Assembly (NCBI GenBank): GCA_028224115.1
Contig: JAOIVP010000007.1
Span: 1 to 30,894 of the forward strand
From: Candidatus Pelagibacter sp.
GTDB taxonomy: Bacteria; Pseudomonadota; Alphaproteobacteria; Pelagibacterales; Pelagibacteraceae
DNA length: 30,894 bases
Direction: 5' to 3'
A program made the position numbers and the translations under genes. The notes below the pieces were generated by a model, which was not told where the DNA came from, did no database searches, and worked only from the letters and a program-made list of their open reading frames with translations. How positions within the stretch are numbered: the first letter of the stretch is position 1; every line of letters begins with the position of its first letter. Below, one piece after another: positions 1 through 7,782 of this stretch.

Positions 1-45
1 AAAGCTGCAAATCTTGATCCAATTCAAACATTGAAATATGAATAG
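1..45 (+). CDS. C-terminal end of a LolC/LolE-type lipoprotein-releasing ABC permease (partial)
   Basis: Only the last 14 codons and the TAG stop (43-45) lie in the window. The frame reads K-A-A-N-L-D-P-I-Q-T-L-K-Y-E. This resembles the usual end of LolC/LolE permeases and related MacB-like permeases, which finish with a P-x-x-x-L-[RK]-Y-E segment after the last transmembrane helix. The next gene is the partner ATPase lolD, whose ATG at 38 overlaps this stop by 8 bases, so the two are probably translationally coupled. Whether the protein is closer to LolC, LolE or the fused LolF type cannot be told from 14 residues. The family call rests partly on the neighbour. Confidence 0.75.
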   Translation, partial: KAANLDPIQTLKYE

Positions 46-715
46 TTTTTTAAAATTAAAAAATATTTCTAAGCACTTTAATACTGAAAAAAAAGTTAAA
101 GTTTTAAAAAATCTTTCATATAATTTCAATAAAGGAAAAATGTATGCTTTGATAGGTCCATCAGGATCAGGAAAATCAACATTACTTAATTTAATATCTT
201 TAATAGATAGACCTAGCCATGGATCTATTAAATTTAATGAAGATATAGTTAATTTCACAAATAACAAAAAGAATGATATTTTTAGAGCTAAAAATATTGG
301 TATTGTTTATCAACAAAATAATTTGCTTCCTGACTTTACAGCTTTAGAAAATGTTTATTTGGCTAGCCTATCTATTAATAATAATAAAGATACTGCTATT
401 TCTAAAGCAAAACATTTATTAAGTAAGATAGGTTTATCTAATAGATTAAATCATTTTCCTTCACAATTATCTGGTGGAGAATCTCAACGTGTAGCAATTG
501 CAAGGGCAATTATAAATGATCCTGAAATAATTCTTGCTGATGAACCAACCGGAAGCTTGGACTTAAATACGGCTAAAGAAATTTTTAAAATTCTAAAAAA
601 TCTAAAAAAATCAAATAGACTTATTATTTTTGCAACTCATAATAGATTTTTTGCCAATAAGGCAGATTGCCTTTTGGGGATGACTAATGGTAGTGTAAAA
701 ACTATTAATGTCTGA
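38..715 (+). CDS. lolD: Lipoprotein-releasing system ATP-binding protein LolD
   Basis: This is a 225-residue ABC ATPase, the usual length for LolD. It powers release of lipoproteins from the inner membrane to the periplasmic carrier LolA, working with LolC/E permeases. Visible motifs are Walker A GPSGSGKS at residues 40-47, the Q-loop in 'VYQQNN', the ABC signature LSGGESQ from residue 144, Walker B with DEPTGSLD from residue 168, and the switch His in 'ATHN'. The permease tail immediately upstream supports LolD over other MacB/FtsE-like ATPases. The start ATG overlaps the permease stop by 8 bases. The last 8 bases (ATGTCTGA) contain the dnaE start. Nothing unusual is seen in the sequence. 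Confidence 0.92.
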   Translation: MNSFLKLKNISKHFNTEKKVKVLKNLSYNFNKGKMYALIGPSGSGKSTLLNLISLIDRPSHGSIKFNEDIVNFTNNKKNDIFRAKNIGIVYQQNNLLPDFTALENVYLASLSINNNKDTAISKAKHLLSKIGLSNRLNHFPSQLSGGESQRVAIARAIINDPEIILADEPTGSLDLNTAKEIFKILKNLKKSNRLIIFATHNRFFANKADCLLGMTNGSVKTINV

Positions 716-3700
716 GTCATCAATTCAAAATTTTAATCACCTTAAAATACATTCTCAATACTCTATATGTGAAGGTGCTGTAAAAATTGATGATTTACAA
801 GATTTTTCAAAAATAAATAAATTAAAATCGTTAGGTCTTTGTGACACTTCAAATTTGTGTGGTGCATTAGAATTTGCAGAAAAAATTTCTAAAGTTGGAA
901 CGCAACCAATTATTGGTACTCAAATTAATTTTAAATATGGCGACTGTATCGGTTTATTACCTTTGTTTGCACTTAATGAAGAGGGATATAAAAGAATAAT
1001 TAAATTATCATCGAGTTCATTTCTTGAAAATGATGAATTATCAGATCCTCATGTTGATTTTAAAGATCTATTAGATGATAACACGGGTGTTGCTGTCTTT
1101 TCAGGAACTATTTTTGGATTATTTGGTGAATTATATAATAAAGGAAAATTTAGTGAGGTTCTTGATTTATATAAAGGACTTAAATTAAATTTTGGTGATC
1201 GATTTTATATAGAAATTCAAAGACACAATGATCAAAATGAGTCCGGGTTTGAAAAATTTAATTTGAACAAATCCTTAGAATTAGAAATTCCAATAATTGC
1301 AACCAGTGAAGTTTTCTATTTAAATAAAGACATGCATGAAGCGCATGACGCTCTAATTTGTATTGGCAACAAAACATATGTTAATGAAAAATCTAGAATA
1401 AAACTAAGTAACCAACACTATTTTAAAGACAATTCAGAAATGACTGAATTGTTTGCAGATTTACCAGAAGCTCTAGAGAATAATTATAATTTTCCCTTAA
1501 GATGTAATTTTAGGCCATTATTTTCAAATCCAGTTTTACCAAATATTAGTTCTGAAAAAGATGGGAATGCAGATGACATATTAAAAAAAGACTCATTACA
1601 TGGATTAAGAATTAAATTTGAAAAAGTTTTTAGAATAAAAGCAAATGATCTTGAAAATAATAAAACATACTTAGATTATAAAGATAGATTGGACCATGAA
1701 TTATCTATTATAATTGAAATGAAATATTCTAGTTATTTTCTCATTGTTTCTGATTATATTAAATGGTCAAAAAATAATGATATCCCAGTTGGTCCTGGAA
1801 GAGGTTCTGGTGCTGGTTCTTTGGTTGCTTGGTGTCTTTCTATTACTGATGTTGATCCAATTAAATTTAATTTAATTTTTGAAAGATTTTTAAATCCTGA
1901 TCGTATCTCAATGCCTGACTTTGATATAGATTTTTGTGAGGATAAAAGAGACTTAGTTTTTGAATATTTAACAAAAAAATATCCAGATAGCGTGGCTCAT
2001 ATAATTACTTTTGGTAAATTAAAAGCAAGAATGGTAATTCGAGATGTTGGTAGAGTGTTAGGTTTACCGTATGGTTTTGTTGATAGTATTTCAAAAATGA
2101 TACCATTTGATCCATCTAGACCTCAAAGTTTATCACAATGTATTGCAGGTGAGCCAAGATTACAAAAACTTATTAATGAAGATCCTAGAGTAAAAAAATT
2201 AACAGAAATTTCTTTAAAATTAGAGGGTTTAAACCGTAATGTTGCAACGCATGCCGCAGGTGTTGTTATTGCAGATAAAAAGTTAACTGAAATAGTTCCA
2301 TTATACAAAGATGCTTCAGCAAATTTATTATTACCATCTACTCAATTTGATATGTATTCAGCAGAAAATGCTGGATTAATAAAATTTGATTTTTTAGGGC
2401 TAAAAACATTAACAGTAATTAATAATACTGAAAAATTAGTAAGAAAATTTAATAAAGATTTTGATATAGAAAATATTAGTTATGAAGATCAAAAAGTATT
2501 TGATCTATTGTCTAGTGGAAACACAGTTGGATTGTTTCAAGTTGAGAGCGCCGGTATGAGAGAAGCGCTAGTTCAAATGAAACCTAATCATATTGAAGAT
2601 ATTATTGCTTTAGTAGCTCTTTATAGACCAGGCCCAATGAGCAATATTCCAACTTATAATGACTGCAAACACGGAAGACAAACTCCAGACTATCTTCACC
2701 CTTTATTAGAGGATATTTTAAAACCAACGTATGGTGTAATTATTTATCAAGAACAAGTAATGCAGATTGCTCAAAAACTATCTGGTTTTACAGCTGGTCA
2801 AGCCGATCTTCTTAGAAGAGCCATGGGAAAAAAGAAAAGAGCAGAATTAGAAAAACAAAAACAAGGTTTTATTGCAGGAGCATTAAAAAATGGAATAGCA
2901 AAAGATGTTGCGGCTGGTATTTTTTTAAAAATAGAACCTTTTGCTGAATATGGTTTTAACAAAAGTCATGCTGCTGCTTATGCAATTATATCTTATCAAA
3001 CTGCTTTTTTAAAAACTTATTATCCAAAAGAATTTATTGCAGCATCAATGACAATGGATATCTCTAATCAAAATAAGTTAAGTGAATTTTATGAAGAACT
3101 AAAAAGGTTAAATGTTGAAATTATAAGACCAGACATTAATGAATGTTTTGCTGATTTTAGAACAGTTGATAACAAATTCTATTATGCCTTAGGAGGCATA
3201 AAAGCTGTAGGATTTGAAGCCATTTCAAATGTTGTCAAGGAAAGAACGGAGAATGGAAAATTTCAATCTGTAAATGATTTTCTAAATAGAGTTAACCCTA
3301 AAGATATGAATAAATTACAGTTAGAAGGTTTAGTAAAAGCTGGTGCTTTTGATAGTATTAATGATAATCGACAATCTCTTTTTAATTCAATACCAAACTT
3401 TATTCTTAAAACTAAAAATATGTTTGAAAACAAATTGGCAAATCAAATAGATTTATTTTCTGAAGATGAAACTACCCAAGATAATATCATTTATGAAATA
3501 GAAGATTGGAAATTTGAAGAACGTTTATCAAAAGAATTTGAAGCAGTTGGATTTTTTATCTCAGATCATCCTCTAAACCAATTTACAGAAATATTTGATG
3601 ATTATAAAATTGTTGATTACTCTAATTTTAATTTAGGTGATGAAATAAGAGAGGCTAATATTGCTGCTACTTTATTAAAGGTTCAAGAAAGAAAAACTGC

Positions 3701-4124
3701 TAAAGGTAATTCTTATGCTGTTTTAAAATTAACTGATTTAACCAGTGTTTTTGAATTATTTATTTTCTCTGATATTTTAGAATTAAACCGTGAAATTTTA
3801 AAAGAAGGTAATTCTTTATTATTAACACTAGTTAAAAGTATTTCTAATGATGAGAATAGATTTAAAAGAGTAAATGTTCAAAAAATAGGTTCTATGATGG
3901 ATCTTTTTAATAGTCCAATTAAAGAAGTATTTTTTGACGTTAATTCTTATGAAAATCTTGATGAAATTTCAAAAACATTAGCTGATGAGGGAAAAACTGA
4001 TGTTAATATACGAATGGTTGTTGATAAGAAGATATTGGAGTTTAAACTTAAAAATTCAAGGAAACTTGACCGAAAATCACTTAATCTTTTGAGAAAAAGA
4101 GAAATTTCAAGCACTATAAACTAA
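708..4124 (+). CDS. dnaE: DNA polymerase III subunit alpha
   Basis: This is the replicative polymerase subunit, 1138 residues, typical of the DnaE1 class. It begins with a PHP domain: 'HLKIHSQYS' around residues 11-19 matches the family start, although the metal-site His pattern looks degenerate. The C-family polymerase core follows, with PVGPGRGSGAGS and the catalytic PDFDIDF at residues 403-409 (D404, D406). The third catalytic Asp is D561 in 'KFDFLGL'. Helix-hairpin-helix and OB-fold regions occupy the C-terminal third. QIDLF at residues 913-917 is a good match to the beta-clamp-binding pentapeptide known in other alpha subunits. The start ATG overlaps the lolD stop by 8 bases. No exonuclease motif set is visible, so proofreading would come from a separate subunit. 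Confidence 0.97.
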   Translation: MSESSIQNFNHLKIHSQYSICEGAVKIDDLQDFSKINKLKSLGLCDTSNLCGALEFAEKISKVGTQPIIGTQINFKYGDCIGLLPLFALNEEGYKRIIKLSSSSFLENDELSDPHVDFKDLLDDNTGVAVFSGTIFGLFGELYNKGKFSEVLDLYKGLKLNFGDRFYIEIQRHNDQNESGFEKFNLNKSLELEIPIIATSEVFYLNKDMHEAHDALICIGNKTYVNEKSRIKLSNQHYFKDNSEMTELFADLPEALENNYNFPLRCNFRPLFSNPVLPNISSEKDGNADDILKKDSLHGLRIKFEKVFRIKANDLENNKTYLDYKDRLDHELSIIIEMKYSSYFLIVSDYIKWSKNNDIPVGPGRGSGAGSLVAWCLSITDVDPIKFNLIFERFLNPDRISMPDFDIDFCEDKRDLVFEYLTKKYPDSVAHIITFGKLKARMVIRDVGRVLGLPYGFVDSISKMIPFDPSRPQSLSQCIAGEPRLQKLINEDPRVKKLTEISLKLEGLNRNVATHAAGVVIADKKLTEIVPLYKDASANLLLPSTQFDMYSAENAGLIKFDFLGLKTLTVINNTEKLVRKFNKDFDIENISYEDQKVFDLLSSGNTVGLFQVESAGMREALVQMKPNHIEDIIALVALYRPGPMSNIPTYNDCKHGRQTPDYLHPLLEDILKPTYGVIIYQEQVMQIAQKLSGFTAGQADLLRRAMGKKKRAELEKQKQGFIAGALKNGIAKDVAAGIFLKIEPFAEYGFNKSHAAAYAIISYQTAFLKTYYPKEFIAASMTMDISNQNKLSEFYEELKRLNVEIIRPDINECFADFRTVDNKFYYALGGIKAVGFEAISNVVKERTENGKFQSVNDFLNRVNPKDMNKLQLEGLVKAGAFDSINDNRQSLFNSIPNFILKTKNMFENKLANQIDLFSEDETTQDNIIYEIEDWKFEERLSKEFEAVGFFISDHPLNQFTEIFDDYKIVDYSNFNLGDEIREANIAATLLKVQERKTAKGNSYAVLKLTDLTSVFELFIFSDILELNREILKEGNSLLLTLVKSISNDENRFKRVNVQKIGSMMDLFNSPIKEVFFDVNSYENLDEISKTLADEGKTDVNIRMVVDKKILEFKLKNSRKLDRKSLNLLRKREISSTIN

Positions 4125-4131
4125 ATAAAAC

Positions 4132-4160
4132 TTGTTAAATTCATTAATTATTAGTAAATA
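4132..4160 (+). promoter_or_regulatory. Candidate sigma70-type promoter for the rpsB operon
   Basis: TTGTTA (4132-4137) and TAAATA (4155-4160) are separated by 17 bases. They sit just after the dnaE stop and just before the structured rpsB leader. Transcription would begin near 4167, giving a leader of roughly 85-90 bases. In such AT-rich DNA chance matches are common, so this rests mainly on position and correct spacing. Confidence 0.35.
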
Positions 4161-4253
4161 AGCCCTAATTTAAATTAACACGCACACAGTTGTTGGTTTT
4201 ATACCTCCGGTCCTTAATTGGAAATTACTGTGGTGGCTTAACCGGGAATAAAT
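4160..4253 (+). ncRNA. Putative structured rpsB (ribosomal protein S2) leader RNA with pseudoknot
   Basis: The stretch before rpsB is much richer in G+C than its surroundings and can form several crossing helices. CCGGU (4207-4211) pairs with ACCGG (4241-4245), which would bury the purine-rich ribosome-binding region just before the ATG at 4254. CACAG (4185-4189) pairs with CUGUG (4228-4232), crossing the first helix. A small hairpin pairs UUAACA (4175-4180) with UGUUGG (4191-4196), with the CACAG in its loop. AAGCC (4160-4164) can also pair with GGCUU (4235-4239) if transcription starts early enough. This looks like an autoregulatory leader bound by S2. Leaders before rpsB are known in other bacteria, and I recall a candidate reported in alphaproteobacteria including SAR11, which I cannot check here. 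The pairing is seen in the sequence; the role is inferred. Confidence 0.6.
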
Positions 4254-5072
4254 ATGAAAATACCTAACGTTACAATTCAACAATTATTAGAAGCAGGCGT
4301 TCATCTTGGACACAAAACATTAAGATGGAATCCAAAAATGAAAAAATACATTTTTGGAAAAAGAGACTCTATCCATATTATGGATTTAACTCAAACTTTG
4401 GAACTAACAAAAGTTGCCTTAGAGAAAATTTATACAACAGTTGCAAATAATGGAAAAATTTTATTTGTATCAACTAAAAAACAAGCATCAGAAGCTATTG
4501 CTGAAGTTGCTAAAGAAACAGATCAGTATTTTGTAAATTACAGATGGCTCGGGGGTATGCTTACTAACTGGGGAACTATATCTGGCTCAATTAAAAAAAT
4601 GAAAAAATATGAAACTGACCTAGTTTCTGAAAATAGAGGTTTTACAAAAAAAGAACTTCTTAAAATGAGTGTTAAAAAAGATAAACTTGAAAGATCATTG
4701 GGTGGTATTGCAGAAATGAAAAAAACTCCTGATTTAGTTTTTATAATTGATACAAATTATGAGTCTCTTGCGATTGCTGAGTCAGTAAAATTAGGAATTC
4801 CTATAATTGCAATTCTTGATAGTAATTCTAACCCAGATAATATTGATTATCCAATACCTGGTAATGATGATGCTCGTAGATCTATAGATCTATATTGCAA
4901 TCTTATTAAAGAAACTATTAATAATGCAAAGAGTTCAATTCCAGCACCTGAGCCTAAGAAAGATGTTGCTAAGGATACTAAAGAAAAAACTGAAGGAAAA
5001 ACTGTTCAAGAAATAGATAGAGAAAAACTTGAACAAAAATTTTCTAAAGATAAGAAGGAGACATTAAATTAA
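4254..5072 (+). CDS. rpsB: 30S ribosomal protein S2
   Basis: The 272-residue protein matches uS2 along its length. It starts with '[19 protein letters not shown]', contains '[11 protein letters not shown]' near the middle, and '[12 protein letters not shown]' and '[22 protein letters not shown]' in the second half. It binds the 30S head-platform region and is needed for S1 docking. After about residue 225 the protein runs into a Lys/Glu-rich, low-complexity tail, a common lineage-specific extension. It is the first gene of the long plus-strand run and is preceded by the candidate S2 leader. tsf follows after a single base. The start is fixed by the conserved N-terminus and the GGGA-like ribosome site upstream. 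Confidence 0.97.
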   Translation: MKIPNVTIQQLLEAGVHLGHKTLRWNPKMKKYIFGKRDSIHIMDLTQTLELTKVALEKIYTTVANNGKILFVSTKKQASEAIAEVAKETDQYFVNYRWLGGMLTNWGTISGSIKKMKKYETDLVSENRGFTKKELLKMSVKKDKLERSLGGIAEMKKTPDLVFIIDTNYESLAIAESVKLGIPIIAILDSNSNPDNIDYPIPGNDDARRSIDLYCNLIKETINNAKSSIPAPEPKKDVAKDTKEKTEGKTVQEIDREKLEQKFSKDKKETLN

Positions 5073-5073
5073 T

Positions 5074-5925
5074 ATGAGTGATATTGAAAATGTTAAAAAA
5101 TTAAGAGAAGCAACTGGTGCAGGATTTAAAGATTGTAATCTTGCAATTAAAGAGTCTGGTGGAGATATTGATAAAGCTATAGAAATTTTACGTGTTAAAG
5201 GAATTTCAAAAGCTTCAAAAAAGATGTCTAGAGACGCCAAAGAAGGTGTTGTTGCTGTAAGTGGCAATGAAACAAAAACATCAGTAATAGAAGTTAATTG
5301 TGAAACAGATTTTGTTGCAAAAAATGAGGATTTTACAAATTTTGTTAAAGAACTTAGTGAATTGAATAATGAAAAAAGCTCTAATTTAGAAGAGCTGAAA
5401 AGTTCTAAAATGAAAAATGGTGAAACTGTAGAAGATAATGTTGTATCCTTAATAGCTAAAATCGGTGAAAAAATTACAATTGGTAAAGCAAAAACTATTG
5501 AAAACGCTGGTACTTTAAATAATCATTATTTACACACGGTTGTTAAAGATAATATTTCAAAATTAGCTGTTATAGTTTCAATAGAGACAAAAGATAATTC
5601 CGATATTGTTAAAAACTTTGGAAAACAACTATCTATGCATATTGCTGCTTCAAATCCACTAGCACTTACATCTGATCAAATTGATCAATCAGTTCTTGAT
5701 AAAGAACAGGAACTTGTAACTGAAGAGTTGAAAAATTCAGGTAAACCAGAGGATATTGCAAAAAAAATTAGCCTAGGTAAAATGAATAAATTTAAAGAGG
5801 AAAACTCTCTTTTATCTCAAGCTTGGGTTATGGAGCCTAAAAAGAAAGTGCAAGATATAGTTAAAGAACTTTCAATAGCTGATTTAAAGATTAAAGAGTT
5901 TTATAGAATTAAGATTGGAGAGTAA
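5074..5925 (+). CDS. tsf: Translation elongation factor Ts
   Basis: EF-Ts, 283 residues, is the nucleotide exchange factor that recycles EF-Tu-GDP to EF-Tu-GTP. The N-terminal UBA-like module is plain: '[18 protein letters not shown]'. The core signature '[13 protein letters not shown]' begins at residue 75, with the conserved T-D-F-V that contacts EF-Tu. The second half retains '[10 protein letters not shown]' and an '[12 protein letters not shown]' segment near the end. An AAGGAGA Shine-Dalgarno-like sequence lies inside the end of rpsB, about 14 bases before the ATG. This fits the usual rpsB-tsf pair. The next gene, frr, begins on the base after the stop, with no pyrH between them. Confidence 0.97.
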   Translation: MSDIENVKKLREATGAGFKDCNLAIKESGGDIDKAIEILRVKGISKASKKMSRDAKEGVVAVSGNETKTSVIEVNCETDFVAKNEDFTNFVKELSELNNEKSSNLEELKSSKMKNGETVEDNVVSLIAKIGEKITIGKAKTIENAGTLNNHYLHTVVKDNISKLAVIVSIETKDNSDIVKNFGKQLSMHIAASNPLALTSDQIDQSVLDKEQELVTEELKNSGKPEDIAKKISLGKMNKFKEENSLLSQAWVMEPKKKVQDIVKELSIADLKIKEFYRIKIGE

Positions 5926-6477
5926 ATGTTTGACGAAAAGTCATATAATGTCAAAATGGATAAAGCGATTGAGATTTTTATAAAAGAACTATCCTCATTA
6001 AGAACAGGCAGAGCCAATGCGGCCATGTTAGATTTGGTTAAAGTTGATGTTTATGGTCAACAAATGCCTATAAATCAAGTTGGAAGTATTACTACACCAG
6101 AGCCTAGAATGATAAATATCCAAGTTTGGGATGCAAATAATGTACCTTTGGTAGATGCGGCAATTCAAAAATCTGATCTAGGTTTAAATCCACAAATAGA
6201 TGGTCAGTTAATTAGACTTCCAGTTCCAGAACTTAATGAAGAGAGAAGAACAGAAATAAAAAAATTAATTAAGTCTATTGGTGAAAAATGTAAAGTTTCT
6301 ATAAGAAATATTCGTAGAGAGGCAAATGAAGAATTAAAAAAACTTTTAAAAGCAAAAGAAATTGGTGAGGATGAGGAAAAATCATCTGAAAAAAATGTCC
6401 AAACTATTACGGATGATCACATTAAGATTGTTGATGAAAAGGTTTCTTTAAAAGAAAAAGAAATAATGACCATATAA
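5926..6477 (+). CDS. frr: Ribosome recycling factor
   Basis: RRF, 183 residues, acts with EF-G to split post-termination ribosomes. Family signatures include 'LRTGRANAAMLD' and 'VYGQQMPINQVGSITTPEPR' in domain I/II, 'LGLNPQIDGQLIRLPVPELNEERR' in the middle, and 'VSIRNIRREANEELKK' in the helical arm. A good Shine-Dalgarno (GGAGAG) lies at the end of tsf, immediately upstream of the ATG, which abuts the tsf stop exactly. In most alphaproteobacteria the UMP kinase gene pyrH stands between tsf and frr, and it is missing here. uppS follows after one base, so the run stays co-directional and gapless. Confidence 0.97.
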   Translation: MFDEKSYNVKMDKAIEIFIKELSSLRTGRANAAMLDLVKVDVYGQQMPINQVGSITTPEPRMINIQVWDANNVPLVDAAIQKSDLGLNPQIDGQLIRLPVPELNEERRTEIKKLIKSIGEKCKVSIRNIRREANEELKKLLKAKEIGEDEEKSSEKNVQTITDDHIKIVDEKVSLKEKEIMTI

Positions 6478-6478
6478 G

Positions 6479-7153
6479 ATGAATCCAGTTAATCATGTAG
6501 CCATTATAATGGATGGCAACGGTAGATGGGGATTAAAACATAAAAATTCAAGAAATGAAGGACATAGAGCTGGTTTAAATACAATTGAAAATATTTTAAA
6601 CGAGACATTAAAAAAAAAAATTAAATTTATTACATTATTTACTTTTTCTACTGAAAATTGGAATAGACCAAAAAAAGAGATAAATTTCTTGTTTAAGTTA
6701 TTAGAAAATTTTTTACATAATAAAATTAATAATCTTAATAAAAAAAATATTAAACTCAAAATTATTGGCTATAAAAATTTTTCTCAAGATTTAAATAAAT
6801 TGTTAATAAAATCGGAAAATTTAACTGCGAAAAATACCAAACTACAAATCAATTTAGCATTGAATTATGGATCTAAAATTGAGTTAATTGAAACATTTAA
6901 AAAACTAAAAAAAAGTAAAAAGAAATTTAATGAGGAAAATGTGTCAAATAATTTACTTACAAAAGGAGTACCAGATCCAGATTTGTTAATTAGGACAGGA
7001 AACACAAAAAGATTAAGTAATTTTTTACTATGGCAAATGGCTTATACTGAAATTTATTTTGAAAAAAAATTATGGCCTGACTTCAATGTAATAGACTATA
7101 GAAAAATTATTAAAAATTTTAAATCTATAAAGCGAAATTTTGGAAAAATTTAA
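6479..7153 (+). CDS. uppS: Undecaprenyl diphosphate synthase (cis-prenyltransferase)
   Basis: This 224-residue cytosolic or membrane-peripheral enzyme condenses isopentenyl diphosphate with farnesyl diphosphate in cis to make the C55 carrier for peptidoglycan and LPS. The opening 'VAIIMDGNGRW' contains the catalytic/Mg Asp at residue 12. 'TLFTFSTENWNRP' and the C-terminal 'RLSNFLLWQMAYTEIYF' are also diagnostic. The usual R-T-[SG]-G-E segment reads R-T-G-N-T at residues 172-176, so the common Gly-Glu pair is replaced while the two Arg and the Ser-Asn-Phe are kept. An 11-base A tract lies at 6610-6620. It ends one base into cdsA (TAATG overlap), which continues the lipid theme. Confidence 0.93.
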   Translation: MNPVNHVAIIMDGNGRWGLKHKNSRNEGHRAGLNTIENILNETLKKKIKFITLFTFSTENWNRPKKEINFLFKLLENFLHNKINNLNKKNIKLKIIGYKNFSQDLNKLLIKSENLTAKNTKLQINLALNYGSKIELIETFKKLKKSKKKFNEENVSNNLLTKGVPDPDLLIRTGNTKRLSNFLLWQMAYTEIYFEKKLWPDFNVIDYRKIIKNFKSIKRNFGKI

Positions 7154-7782
7154 TGAGCAAAGAATTAACTAAAAGAATTTTAAGCTCCATCATATTAATA
7201 CCCATAACTCTTTTTTTTATCATAAAAGGATCTTTTTTATTTATATTTTTTCTTTCTATTTGTTTGGGTATTACTATTTATGAATGGCACATGATGAGTA
7301 AAAAAAAATCCTATAGAATATTTGGATTTATTTTTTTATTACTTTCTTTTTATAGTATTTATAGATTAAGAATTGATAATGATTATTTGTTTATATTATT
7401 AATCACAATAATATGTGTATCGACTGACATCGGTGGATATGTATTTGGTAAGATATTTAAAGGTCCAAAATTAACAATATTTAGTCCAAATAAAACTTAT
7501 GCAGGAATGATTGGAGGATATTTATTATCAATAATATCAGTAATAATTTTTAATAATTTTTATTTTACTAAAGAAATCCAAATAAATTTTTTTATTTTTG
7601 TAATTTTAATCTCGACCACTAGTCAGTTAGGAGACATTCTTATTTCTTATTTTAAAAGATTATCAAAAATCAAAGATACTGGAAAAATTATACCAGGTCA
7701 TGGTGGTTTGTTAGATAGAGCAGATGGTATGATATTTGCTTTTCCATTCTCATATTTAATTTTGTTAATAGATATTTTCTAG
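7153..7782 (+). CDS. cdsA: Phosphatidate cytidylyltransferase (CDP-diacylglycerol synthase)
   Basis: This integral membrane enzyme makes CDP-diacylglycerol from phosphatidic acid and CTP, the precursor of all phospholipids. The family signature is intact at residues 165-193: S-Y-F-K-R, then K-D-T-G, then P-G-H-G-G-L-L-D-R-A-D-G. 'STDIGGYVFGK' and 'SPNKTYAGMIGG' precede it and also belong to the catalytic region. At 209 residues it is shorter than many relatives of about 270, having fewer predicted N-terminal transmembrane helices. The protein is otherwise highly hydrophobic, as expected. It overlaps uppS by one base and abuts dxr directly. Confidence 0.93.
   Translation: MSKELTKRILSSIILIPITLFFIIKGSFLFIFFLSICLGITIYEWHMMSKKKSYRIFGFIFLLLSFYSIYRLRIDNDYLFILLITIICVSTDIGGYVFGKIFKGPKLTIFSPNKTYAGMIGGYLLSIISVIIFNNFYFTKEIQINFFIFVILISTTSQLGDILISYFKRLSKIKDTGKIIPGHGGLLDRADGMIFAFPFSYLILLIDIF

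Noticed and set aside
2123..2308. Open frame antisense to dnaE (and similar short antisense frames at 5064-5267, 6493-6759, 9992-10225, 11879-12094, 18254-18454, 20561-20770, 23589-23777)
   Set aside because: All lie fully or almost fully within well-conserved genes on the other strand, have no recognisable domains, no ribosome site and no neighbours; they are expected by chance.
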